Assembly (NCBI GenBank): GCA_947487205.1
Contig: CANKVU010000007.1
Span: 62,001 to 126,000 of the forward strand
From: an uncultured Paracoccaceae bacterium
Lineage (GTDB): Bacteria > Pseudomonadota > Alphaproteobacteria > Rhodobacterales > Rhodobacteraceae
Reading direction: 5' to 3'
DNA length: 64,000 nucleotides
Part shown: positions 55,369-64,000 of the stretch, piece by piece
Layout of the letters: every line of letters starts with the position of its first letter
Numbering within the stretch: position 1 is the stretch's first letter
Position numbers and translations under genes: made by a program
The notes under the pieces: generated by a model
What the model saw: the letters and a program-made list of their open reading frames with translations, nothing else
Databases searched by the model: none
What the model was told of the DNA's origin: nothing

Positions 55369-56289
55369 ATGCAGCCATTCGAAAACCTGAGCGTTCCCGC
55401 CATCGCAGCCCCGATGTTCCTGACATCGGGGCCAGATCTGGTCGTGGAATGCTGCCGCGCGGGGGTGCTGGGTACCTTCCCGGCGTTGAACCGGCGGAGC
55501 AGCGAGGGGTTCGGCGAGTGGCTGACCGAGATCGAGGCGCGGCTGGCCGAGGCCGATAACCCCGCCCCCTATGGCGTCAACCTCATCGTCCACCGCACCA
55601 ACCCGCGGGTGGAGCCGGACCTGAAGCTTTGCGTCGAACACAAGGTGCCGCTCGTCATCACGTCGCTCGGCGCGGTCAAGGAGGTCGTGGATGCGGTCCA
55701 TTCCTATGGCGGGCTGATCTTTCACGACGTGATCAAGACGCGCCATGCCGAGAAGGCGGTGGCGGCCGGCGTGGACGGGCTGATCGCCGTCTGCGCCGGC
55801 GCGGGCGGGCATGCCGGCACGCTGTCGCCGTTCGGCTTCCTGCCCGAGATCCGGTCCTTCTTCGACGGGACTATCGTGCTGGCCGGGGGGATCTCCAACG
55901 GGGCGCAGATCGCCGCCGCGCGCGCGATGGGCGCGGATCTCGCCTATCTGGGCACGCGGTTCATCGCGACCGAGGAATCGCTCGTCACGCCCCAGAACAA
56001 GGACATGATCCTGGGCTCCAGGGCCGGCGACATCGTCTACACGCCGAAGATCTCGGGGGTGAACGCCAACTTCATGCGCGCCTCGGTGGAGGCGGCGGGC
56101 ATCGACCTCGACGCCGCGCCCGATCACGCGGGCATGGACATGGGGGAGGAGCGCAAGGCGTGGAAGTCGATCTGGTCGGCTGGGCACGGCGTCGCCGCGA
56201 TCGACGACATCCTGCCGGCCGGGGAATTGTGCGCCCGGCTGGGGCGGGAATACCGCGCGGCCTGCGCGCGGCTGGGCCGCGAGGCCTGA
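55369..56289 (+). CDS. Nitronate monooxygenase
   Basis: FMN enzyme of 306 residues oxidising nitronates such as propionate-3-nitronate. TIM-barrel NMO signatures are AAPMFLTSGPDLVVECCRAG, GVNLIV, VCAGAGGHAGTLSPFGFLPE with the catalytic His, VLAGGISNGAQIAAARAMGA (FMN phosphate site) and YLGTRFIATEES. GGGAGGGGGCC precedes the ATG. Convergent with transaldolase, 22 bases apart. Could also be an enoyl-ACP-reductase-like relative, but the motifs favour NMO. Confidence 0.88.
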   Translation: MQPFENLSVPAIAAPMFLTSGPDLVVECCRAGVLGTFPALNRRSSEGFGEWLTEIEARLAEADNPAPYGVNLIVHRTNPRVEPDLKLCVEHKVPLVITSLGAVKEVVDAVHSYGGLIFHDVIKTRHAEKAVAAGVDGLIAVCAGAGGHAGTLSPFGFLPEIRSFFDGTIVLAGGISNGAQIAAARAMGADLAYLGTRFIATEESLVTPQNKDMILGSRAGDIVYTPKISGVNANFMRASVEAAGIDLDAAPDHAGMDMGEERKAWKSIWSAGHGVAAIDDILPAGELCARLGREYRAACARLGREA

Positions 56290-56311
56290 CCGGCCCCGCG
56301 GCACGGCAGCG

Positions 56312-57250
56312 TCAGGCCGCCGCCTTGCGGGAGATCATCTCCTCCAGCTTCACGGCGTCGGCGTGGAACTTGCGGATGCCCTCGGCCAGCTTCTCGGTGG
56401 CCATGGCGTCCTCGTTCAGCTCCCAGCGGAAGGTCGGCTCGTCGACGGCCGTCGCGGTGCCGCTTGCCGCCGCGGGGGACAGGCGGCGGGGCAGATCGCC
56501 CTCGTCGTCGTCCAGTTCCTGCAGGAGTTCGGGCGAAATCGTCAGACGGTCGCAGCCCGCCAGCGCCTCCACCTGCGCGGCGGTGCGAAAGGAGGCGCCC
56601 ATGACCACGGTGTCGATCCCGTTCGACTTGTAATGGTCATAGATCCGGCGGACAGATTTCACGCCCGGATCTTCGTCGGGGGCATAGGACTCGACGCCCT
56701 CGGCCTTCTTGTACCAGTCGGTGATCCGGCCGACGAAGGGCGAGATCAGGTAGGCGCCCGCATCGGCACAGGCCTTTGCCTGCGCCATCGAGAACAGCAG
56801 CGTCAGGTTGCAGTCGATGCCCTCCTTCTGGAGCGCCTCGGCGGCACGGATCCCCTCCCAGGTGGAGGCGAGCTTGATCAGGATACGCTCCTTGCCGAGG
56901 CCGCGCGCCTCGTAGGCGGCGACGATCCGCTTGGCCCGGTCAATCGACGCCGCGGTGTCGAAGGAGAGTCGCGCATCGACCTCGGTCGACACCCGACCCG
57001 GCACGATCCCGGCCAGTTCCGCACCGACCGCGACGGTCAGCGCCAGCGCCACGTCCGAGGGGTCGCGCCCGGATTCGGCGCGGATCGTGTCCCCGACGGT
57101 GGTCGCGAAATATTCCGACCCCGCCGCCTTCAGCACCAGAGAGGGATTCGTGGTGCAATCCTGCGGCTTGAGCCGTCTGACCGCCTCGACATCGCCGGTA
57201 TCGGCGACGACCACGGTCATGTCGCGTAGGTGGTCGAGCTTGCTGGCCAT
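56312..57250 (-). CDS. tal: Transaldolase
   Basis: Pentose-phosphate-pathway enzyme of 312 residues, TalB type. [30 protein letters not shown] (in parts) contains the conserved Asp17 and TTNP motif; the Schiff-base Lys126 lies in [29 protein letters not shown] and [14 protein letters not shown] complete the pattern. Length is normal for TalB. ATG 57250 is followed closely upstream by an AGGAGGG-rich leader. Confidence 0.96.
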   Translation of the reverse strand: MASKLDHLRDMTVVVADTGDVEAVRRLKPQDCTTNPSLVLKAAGSEYFATTVGDTIRAESGRDPSDVALALTVAVGAELAGIVPGRVSTEVDARLSFDTAASIDRAKRIVAAYEARGLGKERILIKLASTWEGIRAAEALQKEGIDCNLTLLFSMAQAKACADAGAYLISPFVGRITDWYKKAEGVESYAPDEDPGVKSVRRIYDHYKSNGIDTVVMGASFRTAAQVEALAGCDRLTISPELLQELDDDEGDLPRRLSPAAASGTATAVDEPTFRWELNEDAMATEKLAEGIRKFHADAVKLEEMISRKAAA

Positions 57251-57329
57251 GCTGCGTCCTTTCCCTCCTCTGTGCGGTCGCCTGTCTAGCCCGAACCACG
57301 GGCGGTGGCCAGTGGCCGGCGGCGCCTCC

Positions 57330-58475
57330 TCAATCCAGATAATCCGCGGGATCGACGCTGTCGAAACCTTCGCGGACCTCGAAATGCAGGAAGGACGGAT
57401 CGGTGTCCCGGATGCGGGCGATGGTTTCCCCGCGCGATACGGTCTGCCCCTTCTGCACGGTCACGTTGGCGACGCCGGCATAGACGGTCAGAAGCCCGTC
57501 GGGATGGCGCAGGACGAGGATCGGGACCTGGTCGGTGTCGCGGGTAATCGCCGCCACCGTACCCCCGGCGGCGGCCTTGACCGGGGTGCCGGGTATGGCG
57601 GCGATGTCGATCCCCTCGTTCGCGCCCTTGTTGAAGGCGCGGATCACGTTGCCCTCCACCGGATAGGCGAGCCGGGATTCGCTCTCGGAGGCGCTGGTGG
57701 TCTGGGCTGCCATCCCCTCGGGGGCAGGGGTGTCCTCGGGCGGGGCCTGGGTGGCCTCCTCCTCGGGCAAGGGCTCGGCGGCCGAGGGCGGCGGGGGAAC
57801 GGCGGTGCCCTCGCCCGGCCGGCTCTCGGGCACCTGGGCGGGTCCGGCAACAGGGATCAGGAGGTAGGACCCTTCCCGAACCGTCATGTTGGCGTCGAGG
57901 CTGTTCCATTCTGCCAGCGCCTCGACCGGCACGCCATAGCGGCGGGCGATGCTGAACGCCGTCTCGCCCCGCTCGACGCGGTGCCGCACCGGCTCGGACC
58001 CGGAGGCGGGCGCGGTGTCCTGCGCCCGATCGATCGCGGCGGTCGCGCGATCCTCGAGCGAGGTGGTCGAGATCTCCGCGGCCGGGCGGATCGGGCCGGT
58101 GGTCGGACTGCCGGTCGCGGGCGAGGGTTCGGCCACGCGCCGGGGCAGGGCGACGACCTCGCCCGAGCGCAGGGGCGCGTCCGCCGGCACGCCGTTGTAC
58201 CGGGCGAGTTCCGCGGCGGGCAGGCCGACGCGCTGCGCCACGCCGGCGATGGTGTCGTCCTGGCGCGCAAGGGCGACCTGGTAACCCGGATAGGAGATCA
58301 CGCCGCGATTGTCGGCCCGGGGGCGCGCGGCCACGCGCTGGGACACCGCCCCGGTCGTGTCGAATGCCTCTCCGAGATTGCCCCGAAGATCCATGTCGAA
58401 GGCGCCGTCGGGTCCGCAGGCCGACAGGGCCAGCATCGTCGGAATCAGGATCGCGCCTCGGGAAAGGGTCGCCAT
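57330..58475 (-). CDS. nlpD: NlpD-like lipoprotein: LysM repeats and degenerate M23 domain
   Basis: Outer-membrane lipoprotein of 381 residues. Lipobox MLALSACG (Cys20); two LysM-type modules (~65-112, beginning [20 protein letters not shown]; ~165-210, beginning [17 protein letters not shown]); a Pro/Glu-rich linker; and a C-terminal LytM/M23 domain (~270-378). In the M23 domain the first zinc ligand position reads ANEGIDIA instead of HxGxDIA, as in E. coli NlpD (GNKGIDIA), so it is probably an amidase activator and not a peptidase. Position after surE and pcm matches the classical surE-pcm-nlpD order. Confidence 0.9.
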   Translation of the reverse strand: MATLSRGAILIPTMLALSACGPDGAFDMDLRGNLGEAFDTTGAVSQRVAARPRADNRGVISYPGYQVALARQDDTIAGVAQRVGLPAAELARYNGVPADAPLRSGEVVALPRRVAEPSPATGSPTTGPIRPAAEISTTSLEDRATAAIDRAQDTAPASGSEPVRHRVERGETAFSIARRYGVPVEALAEWNSLDANMTVREGSYLLIPVAGPAQVPESRPGEGTAVPPPPSAAEPLPEEEATQAPPEDTPAPEGMAAQTTSASESESRLAYPVEGNVIRAFNKGANEGIDIAAIPGTPVKAAAGGTVAAITRDTDQVPILVLRHPDGLLTVYAGVANVTVQKGQTVSRGETIARIRDTDPSFLHFEVREGFDSVDPADYLD

Positions 58476-58525
58476 GCCGCTCGTCCTCGTTTTCGTGCCG
58501 GCGCCTCTTGCCGGGCGCTCGGGGG

Positions 58526-59170
58526 TCATTCCTCGCCCATCCCCTCGATCAGCGGAACGAAGCGGACGGCGCGGAGCTCGTCGTAGTCGAAGCCGTCCTC
58601 CGTTCGCGTGACCTTGATCAGGCGTTGCACGTGGTCGGACTGGCCTACCGGAAGGACCATGATACCGCCGATCCGGAGTTGCGCCAATAGGGGCCCCGGC
58701 GGATCCTCGGCCGCGGCCGTCACCAGAATCCGGTCGAAGGGGGCCTGGTCGGGCAGGCCGCGGCTTCCGTCGGCGGCCAGGACGGTGACGTTGGCGATGC
58801 CCAGCGCCTCGATCGCCGATTGCGCGCTGAGGGCCAGGCGGCGATGCCGCTCCACCGAATAGACGCGCCGGGCGAGCTGGCTCAGGATCGCGGCCTGGTA
58901 GCCGGACCCGGCGCCGATCTCCAGGACCTTGTCGCGCGCGGTGACGGCCAGCGCCTGGGTCATCAGTCCCACGACGGAGGGTTGGGAGATCGTCTGCCCG
59001 CAATGGATCGGCAGCGGCATGTCCTCGTAGGCGCGATCGGCGAAGGTGCCCCGCACGAAATCGCCGCGGTCGATCCGCTCCATCGCGTCCAGCACGCGGC
59101 GGTCCGTCACCCCGCGCGAGCGCAGCTGGAACAGGAACTGCATCCGGCGCTCGGGGTCGGATGCCGTCAT
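58526..59170 (-). CDS. pcm: Protein-L-isoaspartate O-methyltransferase
   Basis: Repair methyltransferase of 214 residues for isoaspartyl damage. [27 protein letters not shown] contains the substrate-binding GQTIS segment; [19 protein letters not shown] is the AdoMet motif [12 protein letters not shown] is motif II. ATG 59170 overlaps the surE stop (ATGA, 59167-59170). Part of surE-pcm-nlpD. Confidence 0.95.
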   Translation of the reverse strand: MTASDPERRMQFLFQLRSRGVTDRRVLDAMERIDRGDFVRGTFADRAYEDMPLPIHCGQTISQPSVVGLMTQALAVTARDKVLEIGAGSGYQAAILSQLARRVYSVERHRRLALSAQSAIEALGIANVTVLAADGSRGLPDQAPFDRILVTAAAEDPPGPLLAQLRIGGIMVLPVGQSDHVQRLIKVTRTEDGFDYDELRAVRFVPLIEGMGEE

Positions 59171-59949
59171 GCGAGCGCCTCGCGCAGCGCATCGAGCCGG
59201 TCATGCGCCGTCAGGTCGGCGCGCATCGGCGTGACCGAGACGTGGCGGTCGAGCGTCGCGGCCGCGTCGGTTCCGGGCGCCGTCGGGGTCTGTTGCGGAC
59301 CGCCCGTGACATAGAGGAAGCGCCGCCCCGACGGCGAGACATGGGGCGTCATGCCGTGCCCGGCATCGCTGCGCCGCCCCTGGGAGGTGACGCGCGTGCC
59401 GCGCATCTCGGCGGCCGCGCACGGAGGGAAGTTCACGTTGTAGAAAAGGCGATAGGGCGCCTCGTCCCATTCCCCTCGGTGCAGGAGGCGGCGGACCGTC
59501 TCGGCGCCGGCGGCACGGGCGGTCTCGAACGGATCGTCGAGGCCGGCATTGTCCGGACCGAAATACTGGCTGAGCGCGATGGCCGGAAGATCCTGCAGCG
59601 CGGCCTCGATCGCGCCGCCGACGGTGCCGGAATACATCACGTTCTCGGCCGCGTTGTTGCCGCGGTTCACGCCCGACAGGACGAGGTCCGGCCGGCCGGG
59701 CAGGATGTCGTAGAGCGCGGCGAGCACGCAATCGGCGGGCGAGCCTTCGACCGCGTAGCGGCGGGGACCGAACTTCTGCACCATGGCCGGGCGCGCATAG
59801 GAGATGCAGTGGCCGACGCCGGATTGCTCGAAGGCGGGGGCGACGGTCCAGATCTCGGCCTCGGGCCCGCCCACGGCGCGCGCGATCTCGCTCAGGACCT
59901 CGAGCCCCGGCGCCGTGATGCCGTCGTCGTTGGTGATCAGAATGCGCAT
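59167..59949 (-). CDS. surE: 5'/3'-nucleotidase SurE
   Basis: Metal-dependent survival nucleotidase/exopolyphosphatase of 260 residues. [19 protein letters not shown] holds the two metal-binding Asp (8 and 9); [15 protein letters not shown] the Ser ligand region; [30 protein letters not shown] (in parts) the conserved GxNxG nucleotide site. First gene of the surE-pcm-nlpD unit; 91 bases separate it from the SDR gene on the same strand. Confidence 0.95.
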   Translation of the reverse strand: MRILITNDDGITAPGLEVLSEIARAVGGPEAEIWTVAPAFEQSGVGHCISYARPAMVQKFGPRRYAVEGSPADCVLAALYDILPGRPDLVLSGVNRGNNAAENVMYSGTVGGAIEAALQDLPAIALSQYFGPDNAGLDDPFETARAAGAETVRRLLHRGEWDEAPYRLFYNVNFPPCAAAEMRGTRVTSQGRRSDAGHGMTPHVSPSGRRFLYVTGGPQQTPTAPGTDAAATLDRHVSVTPMRADLTAHDRLDALREALA

Positions 59950-60040
59950 GCCGTCCCCGTGGCTTCGCCGGTCTTCCTAGGTCACACCGCGGCAGGCGGC
60001 AAGGCGGCGCGGGCGCGGAGCCGAGCCTGCGGCCGCGATT

Positions 60041-60682
60041 TCAGATCCCCGTCAGGAGCCTTCGCGCCTCGGCCGCCGGGTCGGCGAGGGGTGCGCGGTC
60101 CTCGCCGGGAAAGAACCGCGCCCGGGTCGCGGTGGGCATCGGCTCCGGGGTCAGGATCGACACGCGCGGGCCGATCGCGGCGGTCTCGGCCGCCCAGGAC
60201 CGCGCCAGCGCCATCTGGGCGGCCTTGGTGGCGCCGTAGCCGGCAAAGAACTTCTGCCCCGCGCGGGGATCGTCGAAGAAGATCGCCCGGCCGGCGGGAG
60301 CGGCCAGAAGGAGCGGTTCGACCATGCGGATCAGCGTCGCCGTCGCGGTGGCGTTGACCGCGACGCTGCGCTCCCAATCCTTCGGCTGCAGGTGGCCCGC
60401 GGGGGTCAGCGGGGCGGCATGGATGGCGGCGTGGCACCAGAGGTCGACGCGGCCCCAGCGGTCGTGGATGCCGCGGCACAGATGCGCCATCGCGTCGGGG
60501 TCGGTCACGTCCATCGGCGCCAGCGTGGCCTGCCCGCCCGCCGCCTTGATCCGGTCGTCGACCTCTTCGAGCGCGCCGGTCGTGCGCGCCACGGCGACGA
60601 CGTGATGGGTCGGGGCGAGATGCACCGCGACGGCGGCGCCGAGGCCGCGGGAAGCCCCGGTGACGAGGGCGATCTGGGTCAT
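60041..60682 (-). CDS. Short-chain dehydrogenase/reductase family protein lacking the usual Ser
   Basis: Rossmann-fold protein of 213 residues. Cofactor motif LVTGASRGLGAAVA, conserved Asn in SVAVNATATATLI, and YGATK (YxxxK) are present. The catalytic Ser normally 12-13 residues before the Tyr is replaced in AIFFDDPRAGQKFFAGYGATK (read as IFFDDP then YGATK), so activity may be altered. Lies between surE and purF on the minus strand, not overlapping either. Substrate unknown. Confidence 0.85.
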   Translation of the reverse strand: MTQIALVTGASRGLGAAVAVHLAPTHHVVAVARTTGALEEVDDRIKAAGGQATLAPMDVTDPDAMAHLCRGIHDRWGRVDLWCHAAIHAAPLTPAGHLQPKDWERSVAVNATATATLIRMVEPLLLAAPAGRAIFFDDPRAGQKFFAGYGATKAAQMALARSWAAETAAIGPRVSILTPEPMPTATRARFFPGEDRAPLADPAAEARRLLTGI

Positions 60683-60802
60683 GGCATGGCCTTGGATGGA
60701 TGCCGGGCCCGCTTACGCTCCAATCGAGGCGCGCGCAATCCGGCGGCCCGGGACGGCGAGCGCGGACGCCCCCGTCGGGGACGGCGCGCAGGGATGGGCC
60801 CG

Positions 60803-62293
60803 TTACGCGGCGGGCTCCTTCATCCGGAACCCTTGGTCCATCCGGTCGGTCGGGGCGATCGGGTAATCCCCCGAGAAGCACGCGTCGCAATATTGCGGCT
60901 CGGCCGGGTCGCGGCCCGCCGCCTCGCCCGCCGCGCGGTAAAGGCCGTGCAGGCTGATGAAGCGCAGGCTGTCGACGCCCAGGTGGACGCACATCTGCTC
61001 CTCGGTCATCGACGCGGCGAGGAGCTTCTCGCGCTCGGGCGTGTCGACGCCGTAGAAGCAGGGCCATGCGGTGGGCGGGGAGGCGATGCGGAAATGGACC
61101 TCCGCCGCGCCGGCATCGAGCATCATCTCGCGGATCTTGACGGAGGTGGTGCCGCGCACCACCGAATCGTCCACCAGCACGATGCGCTTGCCGCGGATGA
61201 GCGCGCGGTTCACGTTCAGCTTCAGCCGCACGCCCATGTTGCGGATCTGCTCGGTCGGCTCGATGAAGGTGCGGCCCATGTACTGGTTGCGGATGATCCC
61301 CATGGCGTAGGGGATGCCCGATTCCTGGGAATAGCCGATGGCCGCCGGCGTACCCGAATCGGGCACCGGGCAGACGAGGTCGGCCTCCACCGGGGCCTCG
61401 CGCGCCAGTTCCACGCCGATCTGGCGCCGCGTCTCGTAGACGGAGCGGCCGCCGAGGATCGAATCGGGGCGCGAGAAATAGACGTGCTCGAAGATACAGA
61501 ACCGGGGGCGGCGGGGCGCGAAGGGGTGGTGCGACTGCACCTCGCCATGCTCGATCACCACCATCTCGCCCGGTTCGACCTCGCGCACGAACTCGGCGCC
61601 GATGATGTCGAGGGCGCAGGTCTCGGACGACAGGACCCAGCCCTCGTCGCCGAGCCGGCCCAGCACCAGCGGCCGCACCCCAAGGGGATCGCGCACGCCG
61701 ATGAGCTTGGTGCGGGTCATCGCGACGATGGAGAAGGCGCCCTCCACCCGGCGGAGGGCGTCCTGCATCCGGTCGGGGACCTTCTTCTGCAGGCTCCGCG
61801 CCATCAGGTGGATGATGCATTCCGAATCGGAGGACGACTGGAAGATCGAGCCCCGGTCGATCAGTTCGCGGCGCAATTCGAGCGCGTTCACGATGTTGCC
61901 GTTATGCGCGATGGCCGCACCGCCCAGGGAGAACTCCCCGAAGAAGGGCTGCACGTCGCGGATCTGGGTGTTCCCCTTGGAACCGGTCGTGGAGTAGCGC
62001 ACGTGGCCGATGGCGAGCGGCCCGGGCAGGGTCCGCATCAGCGATTGCTTGGTGAAGCTGTCGCGCACGTATCCGAACCGGCGCGCGGAGTTGAAGCCAT
62101 GGGCGGGATCGTGGCTGACGATGCCGCCGGCTTCCTGGCCCCGGTGCTGCAGCGCGTGAAGCCCGAGGGCCACGAAATTCGCCGCGTCGGCGACGCCGGT
62201 GACGCCGAACACGCCGCATTCCTCGCGCAGCTTGTCGTCGTCAAGGCCGCGGTCACGCCAGTGGTCGGCGTCGAAAGGATGGCTGGGGAACAT
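60803..62293 (-). CDS. purF: Amidophosphoribosyltransferase
   Basis: First committed enzyme of purine synthesis, 496 residues. An N-terminal propeptide of 25 residues precedes nucleophile Cys26 in LREECGVFGV. The glutaminase domain has HALQHRGQEAGGI and GHVRYSTTG; the PRPP site is IVLVDDSVVRGTTS. Cys residues in RFCIFEHVYF, AWPCFYGVD and QYCDACFSGDYP match the [4Fe-4S] ligands of the Bacillus-type enzyme, which uses propeptide cleavage and an oxygen-sensitive cluster. The 119 bases upstream show no purine riboswitch-like sequence. Confidence 0.97.
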   Translation of the reverse strand: MFPSHPFDADHWRDRGLDDDKLREECGVFGVTGVADAANFVALGLHALQHRGQEAGGIVSHDPAHGFNSARRFGYVRDSFTKQSLMRTLPGPLAIGHVRYSTTGSKGNTQIRDVQPFFGEFSLGGAAIAHNGNIVNALELRRELIDRGSIFQSSSDSECIIHLMARSLQKKVPDRMQDALRRVEGAFSIVAMTRTKLIGVRDPLGVRPLVLGRLGDEGWVLSSETCALDIIGAEFVREVEPGEMVVIEHGEVQSHHPFAPRRPRFCIFEHVYFSRPDSILGGRSVYETRRQIGVELAREAPVEADLVCPVPDSGTPAAIGYSQESGIPYAMGIIRNQYMGRTFIEPTEQIRNMGVRLKLNVNRALIRGKRIVLVDDSVVRGTTSVKIREMMLDAGAAEVHFRIASPPTAWPCFYGVDTPEREKLLAASMTEEQMCVHLGVDSLRFISLHGLYRAAGEAAGRDPAEPQYCDACFSGDYPIAPTDRMDQGFRMKEPAA

Positions 62294-62412
62294 GTGCAGA
62301 CTCCGGGGGCGCTGGAACCGAGGCCCGTTTAAGTCCCCGTCACTCCGATGTCACGCCCCGTCGGGAACGCGATCGCGCGACCGGAGGACGGGCGCCGGCG
62401 CGCAGCCGAGCG

Positions 62413-62997
62413 TCATCCCACCCAGGGCAAAGCGATCCAGATGCCGTAGAGCGCCGCGCCGCTGGCCGCGAAGGCCACCAGCATGAGGATCCCGTCCTGC
62501 AACGTGAGCGCGAGACCCAGAAGGGCGATCGCCGCGAAGGGGATCAGCGCCGCGAACGGGACCACTTCCAGCGGCGGCAGGAGGCAGGCGAAAACGAGGC
62601 AGAGGGCCGCCGCCACCCGTTCGGCGGCGGTTCCGGTCAGCGCCTCCAGCCGCCGGCCGAAGATCCGGTCGATCCAGCTCGCGGGCTTGCGGAGCCGGGC
62701 CACCGCGTCGGACACCCGGCCCGAGGCCACGCCGCGCCGCGACAGGACGCCCGGCAGCCAGAGCGCGGAGCGCCCGATCAGAAGCTGGATCGACAGCAGC
62801 GCGACGACGAGGCCGATGATTGTGGGTACGCCGGGAATCCCGCCGAGCGGCGTGACGCCGACGAGGCCCGGTACGAGCAGCGTGACGCCGTGCCCGCGCG
62901 CGCCGACCTTGTCGATGACGCCGCCCACCGTCACCTCGCCGCCGGAACGGTCGAGGTCGTCGAGATCGTCGAGAAGGGCGTCGAGGTGACGGGACAT
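62413..62997 (-). CDS. ExoD-family membrane protein
   Basis: Inner-membrane protein of 194 residues. The exopolysaccharide synthesis ExoD family pattern is VTVGGVIDKVGARGHGVTLLVPGLVGVTPLGGIPGVPT (read in parts), then ASWIDRIFGRRLEALTG and a hydrophobic C-terminal half with about three helices. ExoD in rhizobia affects succinoglycan production and alkaline tolerance; the molecular activity is unknown. No polysaccharide genes are nearby. Confidence 0.88.
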   Translation of the reverse strand: MSRHLDALLDDLDDLDRSGGEVTVGGVIDKVGARGHGVTLLVPGLVGVTPLGGIPGVPTIIGLVVALLSIQLLIGRSALWLPGVLSRRGVASGRVSDAVARLRKPASWIDRIFGRRLEALTGTAAERVAAALCLVFACLLPPLEVVPFAALIPFAAIALLGLALTLQDGILMLVAFAASGAALYGIWIALPWVG

Positions 62998-63105
62998 GGC
63001 GGCGGCGGAACGTCGCCGCCCCCGGTCCGTTCCGCGAGAATGTCACGCGTTTCCCACCCGGCGCGGTGTAGGCTGGGCGGCGAGTGACACGCGGGAGGCG
63101 CCGGG

Positions 63106-63717
63106 ATGGCCGATCTGACGCTCTGGACGAACCCGATGTCACGGGGCCGCATCGTGCGATGGATGCTCGAGGAGGTTGGCACGCCCTACGACGTGCGGTA
63201 CCTTGAAGGGGCCGAGATGAAGGCGCCCGCCTACCTGGCCATCAACCCCATGGGCAAGGTGCCCGCGCTCGACCATGGCGGGGTGGTGGTGACGGAGGCG
63301 GCGGCGATCTGCGCCTATCTGGCCGACGCGTTCCCCGATGCGGGCCTGGCGCCGCCGATGGGCGCGCGGGCCGCGTATTACCGCTGGTTGTTCTTTGCCG
63401 CCGGGCCGCTGGAGGCGGCGGCCACCAACCGCGCGATGGGGTTCGAGGCGCCCGACCGCGCGGCGATGCTGGGCTACGGCACCTGGGAGGCGGTGATGGA
63501 CACGCTGTCGGGAATGCTGACGGAGCGCGACTACGTGGCCGGGGCGTTCTCGGCCGCGGACGTGTACCTGGGCTCCCAGATCGTGTGGGGCATGTCGTTC
63601 GGCACGGTGGCGCCGCGCCCCGGTTTCGCCGCCTACGCCGAACGGCTGACCGCGCGTCCGGCATATGCCCGCGCAAACGCGGCGGACGACGCCGCACAGG
63701 GCGGCGCCCCGGTGTGA
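63106..63717 (+). CDS. Glutathione S-transferase family protein
   Basis: Protein of 203 residues. N-terminal thioredoxin-like domain: LTLWTNPMSRGRIVRWMLEEVGTPYDV, INPMGKVPAL with the cis-Pro, and VTEAAAICAYLAD (glutathione gamma-glutamyl site). The C-terminal helical domain carries AAYYRWLFFAAGPLEAA and FSAADVYLGSQIVWG with the N-capping box. Ser12 is the candidate glutathione-activating residue. Substrate unknown. Transcribed divergently from exoD. Confidence 0.92.
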   Translation: MADLTLWTNPMSRGRIVRWMLEEVGTPYDVRYLEGAEMKAPAYLAINPMGKVPALDHGGVVVTEAAAICAYLADAFPDAGLAPPMGARAAYYRWLFFAAGPLEAAATNRAMGFEAPDRAAMLGYGTWEAVMDTLSGMLTERDYVAGAFSAADVYLGSQIVWGMSFGTVAPRPGFAAYAERLTARPAYARANAADDAAQGGAPV

Positions 63718-63770
63718 TTTCGGGCGGCCCCGGCCTAGGTCTGGCCGCAAGACACATCAGGGAACCCGAC

Positions 63771-64000
63771 ATGACCACCAGACGCACCTTCATCGCCTCC
63801 GGACTGGCGCTCGGCACCACGACGATCCTGCCGGCCGGCCTTGTCGCGCAGGAGGACGGGACGCACCGCTTCGAGACGGCCGACGGCCCCGTCATCGTGC
63901 ACCCGATCCATCACGCGAGCTTCGTCATCGAGGCGCCGCGCACGGTCATCTATGTCGATCCGGTGGGCGATCCGGCGCTGTACGAGGACCTGCCCGAACC
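63771..64000 (+). CDS. Tat-exported MBL-fold hydrolase, N-terminal part (runs off right edge)
   Basis: Only the first 76 codons are present. TTRRTFIASGLALG is a twin-arginine signal motif (RRxFI), with cleavage probably after the LVAQE region. The mature start IHHASFVIEAPRTVIYVDPVGDP fits the first strands of UlaG-like metallo-beta-lactamase-fold proteins (HASF then DP). CAGGGAACCCGAC precedes the ATG. The metal-binding HxHxDH motif would lie beyond the window, so the call is provisional. Confidence 0.7.
   Translation, partial: MTTRRTFIASGLALGTTTILPAGLVAQEDGTHRFETADGPVIVHPIHHASFVIEAPRTVIYVDPVGDPALYEDLPE

Overview
The window is a 64 kb piece of a bacterial chromosome with G+C near 70% wherever I counted lines by hand. 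It is densely coding and has no rRNA, tRNA or CRISPR array. Gene content points to an alphaproteobacterium of the Rhodobacterales (Rhodobacteraceae): a DUF2125 protein, SdhE next to an XRE regulator, an LdtR-like MarR regulator, a fused two-subunit NAD-linked formate dehydrogenase, a urease cluster with small extra genes, a phasin-like protein, DUF1127, DUF1194, ThyX and short PutA. The assignment is inference from gene families, not a database match.

Layout. 1-5.3 kb: end of NAD kinase, DUF2125, ChaC, then a two-gene MotA-like/OmpA-MotB-like membrane motor. 5.3-13.9 kb: potassium channel plus peroxiredoxin (minus strand); AsmA-like protein, QueA, a uracil-DNA-glycosylase-like protein, SseB-like protein and a lipoprotein PQQ-type sugar dehydrogenase (plus strand). 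13.9-17.3 kb: a minus-strand operon of glycerol-3-phosphate dehydrogenase, HAD phosphatase and glucosylglycerol-phosphate synthase, which together could make the osmolyte glucosylglycerol. 17.6-20 kb: XRE regulator-SdhE, MarR/LdtR regulator with a promoter-operator, 2-hydroxyacid dehydrogenase. 20-25.6 kb: FolD and formate dehydrogenase (C1 oxidation to CO2 with NADH). 25.6-27.3 kb: FucA-like aldolase with LrgA/LrgB. 27.5-33.4 kb: urease cluster ureD-A-(small His-rich protein)-B-(phasin)-C-(DUF1127)-E-F-G. 33.4-36.7 kb: DeoC and a double-domain aldehyde dehydrogenase homologue that has lost its catalytic Cys and Asn. 36.7-45.3 kb: AbrB-type permease, GH13 alpha-glucosidase, RecJ, KefB/C-type antiporter and a PilP-like proline-rich protein. 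45.5-49.7 kb: SIMPL protein, MetY, DUF1194, glyoxalase I, ThyX. 49.7-50.8 kb: a sharply AT-richer islet carrying one DUF4238 gene, the only clear recent transfer. 50.8-64 kb: PutA, aldo/keto reductase, nitronate monooxygenase, transaldolase, NlpD-like/Pcm/SurE, SDR, PurF, ExoD, GST and the start of a Tat-exported MBL-fold protein.

Themes. Housekeeping metabolism dominates, with C1 and nitrogen handling (formate dehydrogenase, FolD, ThyX, urease, PutA) and stress/osmotic functions (glucosylglycerol, peroxiredoxin, antiporter, glyoxalase, ChaC). No phage or insertion sequence was recognised. The most noteworthy items are the DUF4238 islet, the compact glucosylglycerol operon, the DeoC-linked pseudo-aldehyde dehydrogenase, the accessory small genes inside the urease cluster, the Zorya-like but stand-alone motor pair, and several precise inverted or tandem repeats in regulatory positions.
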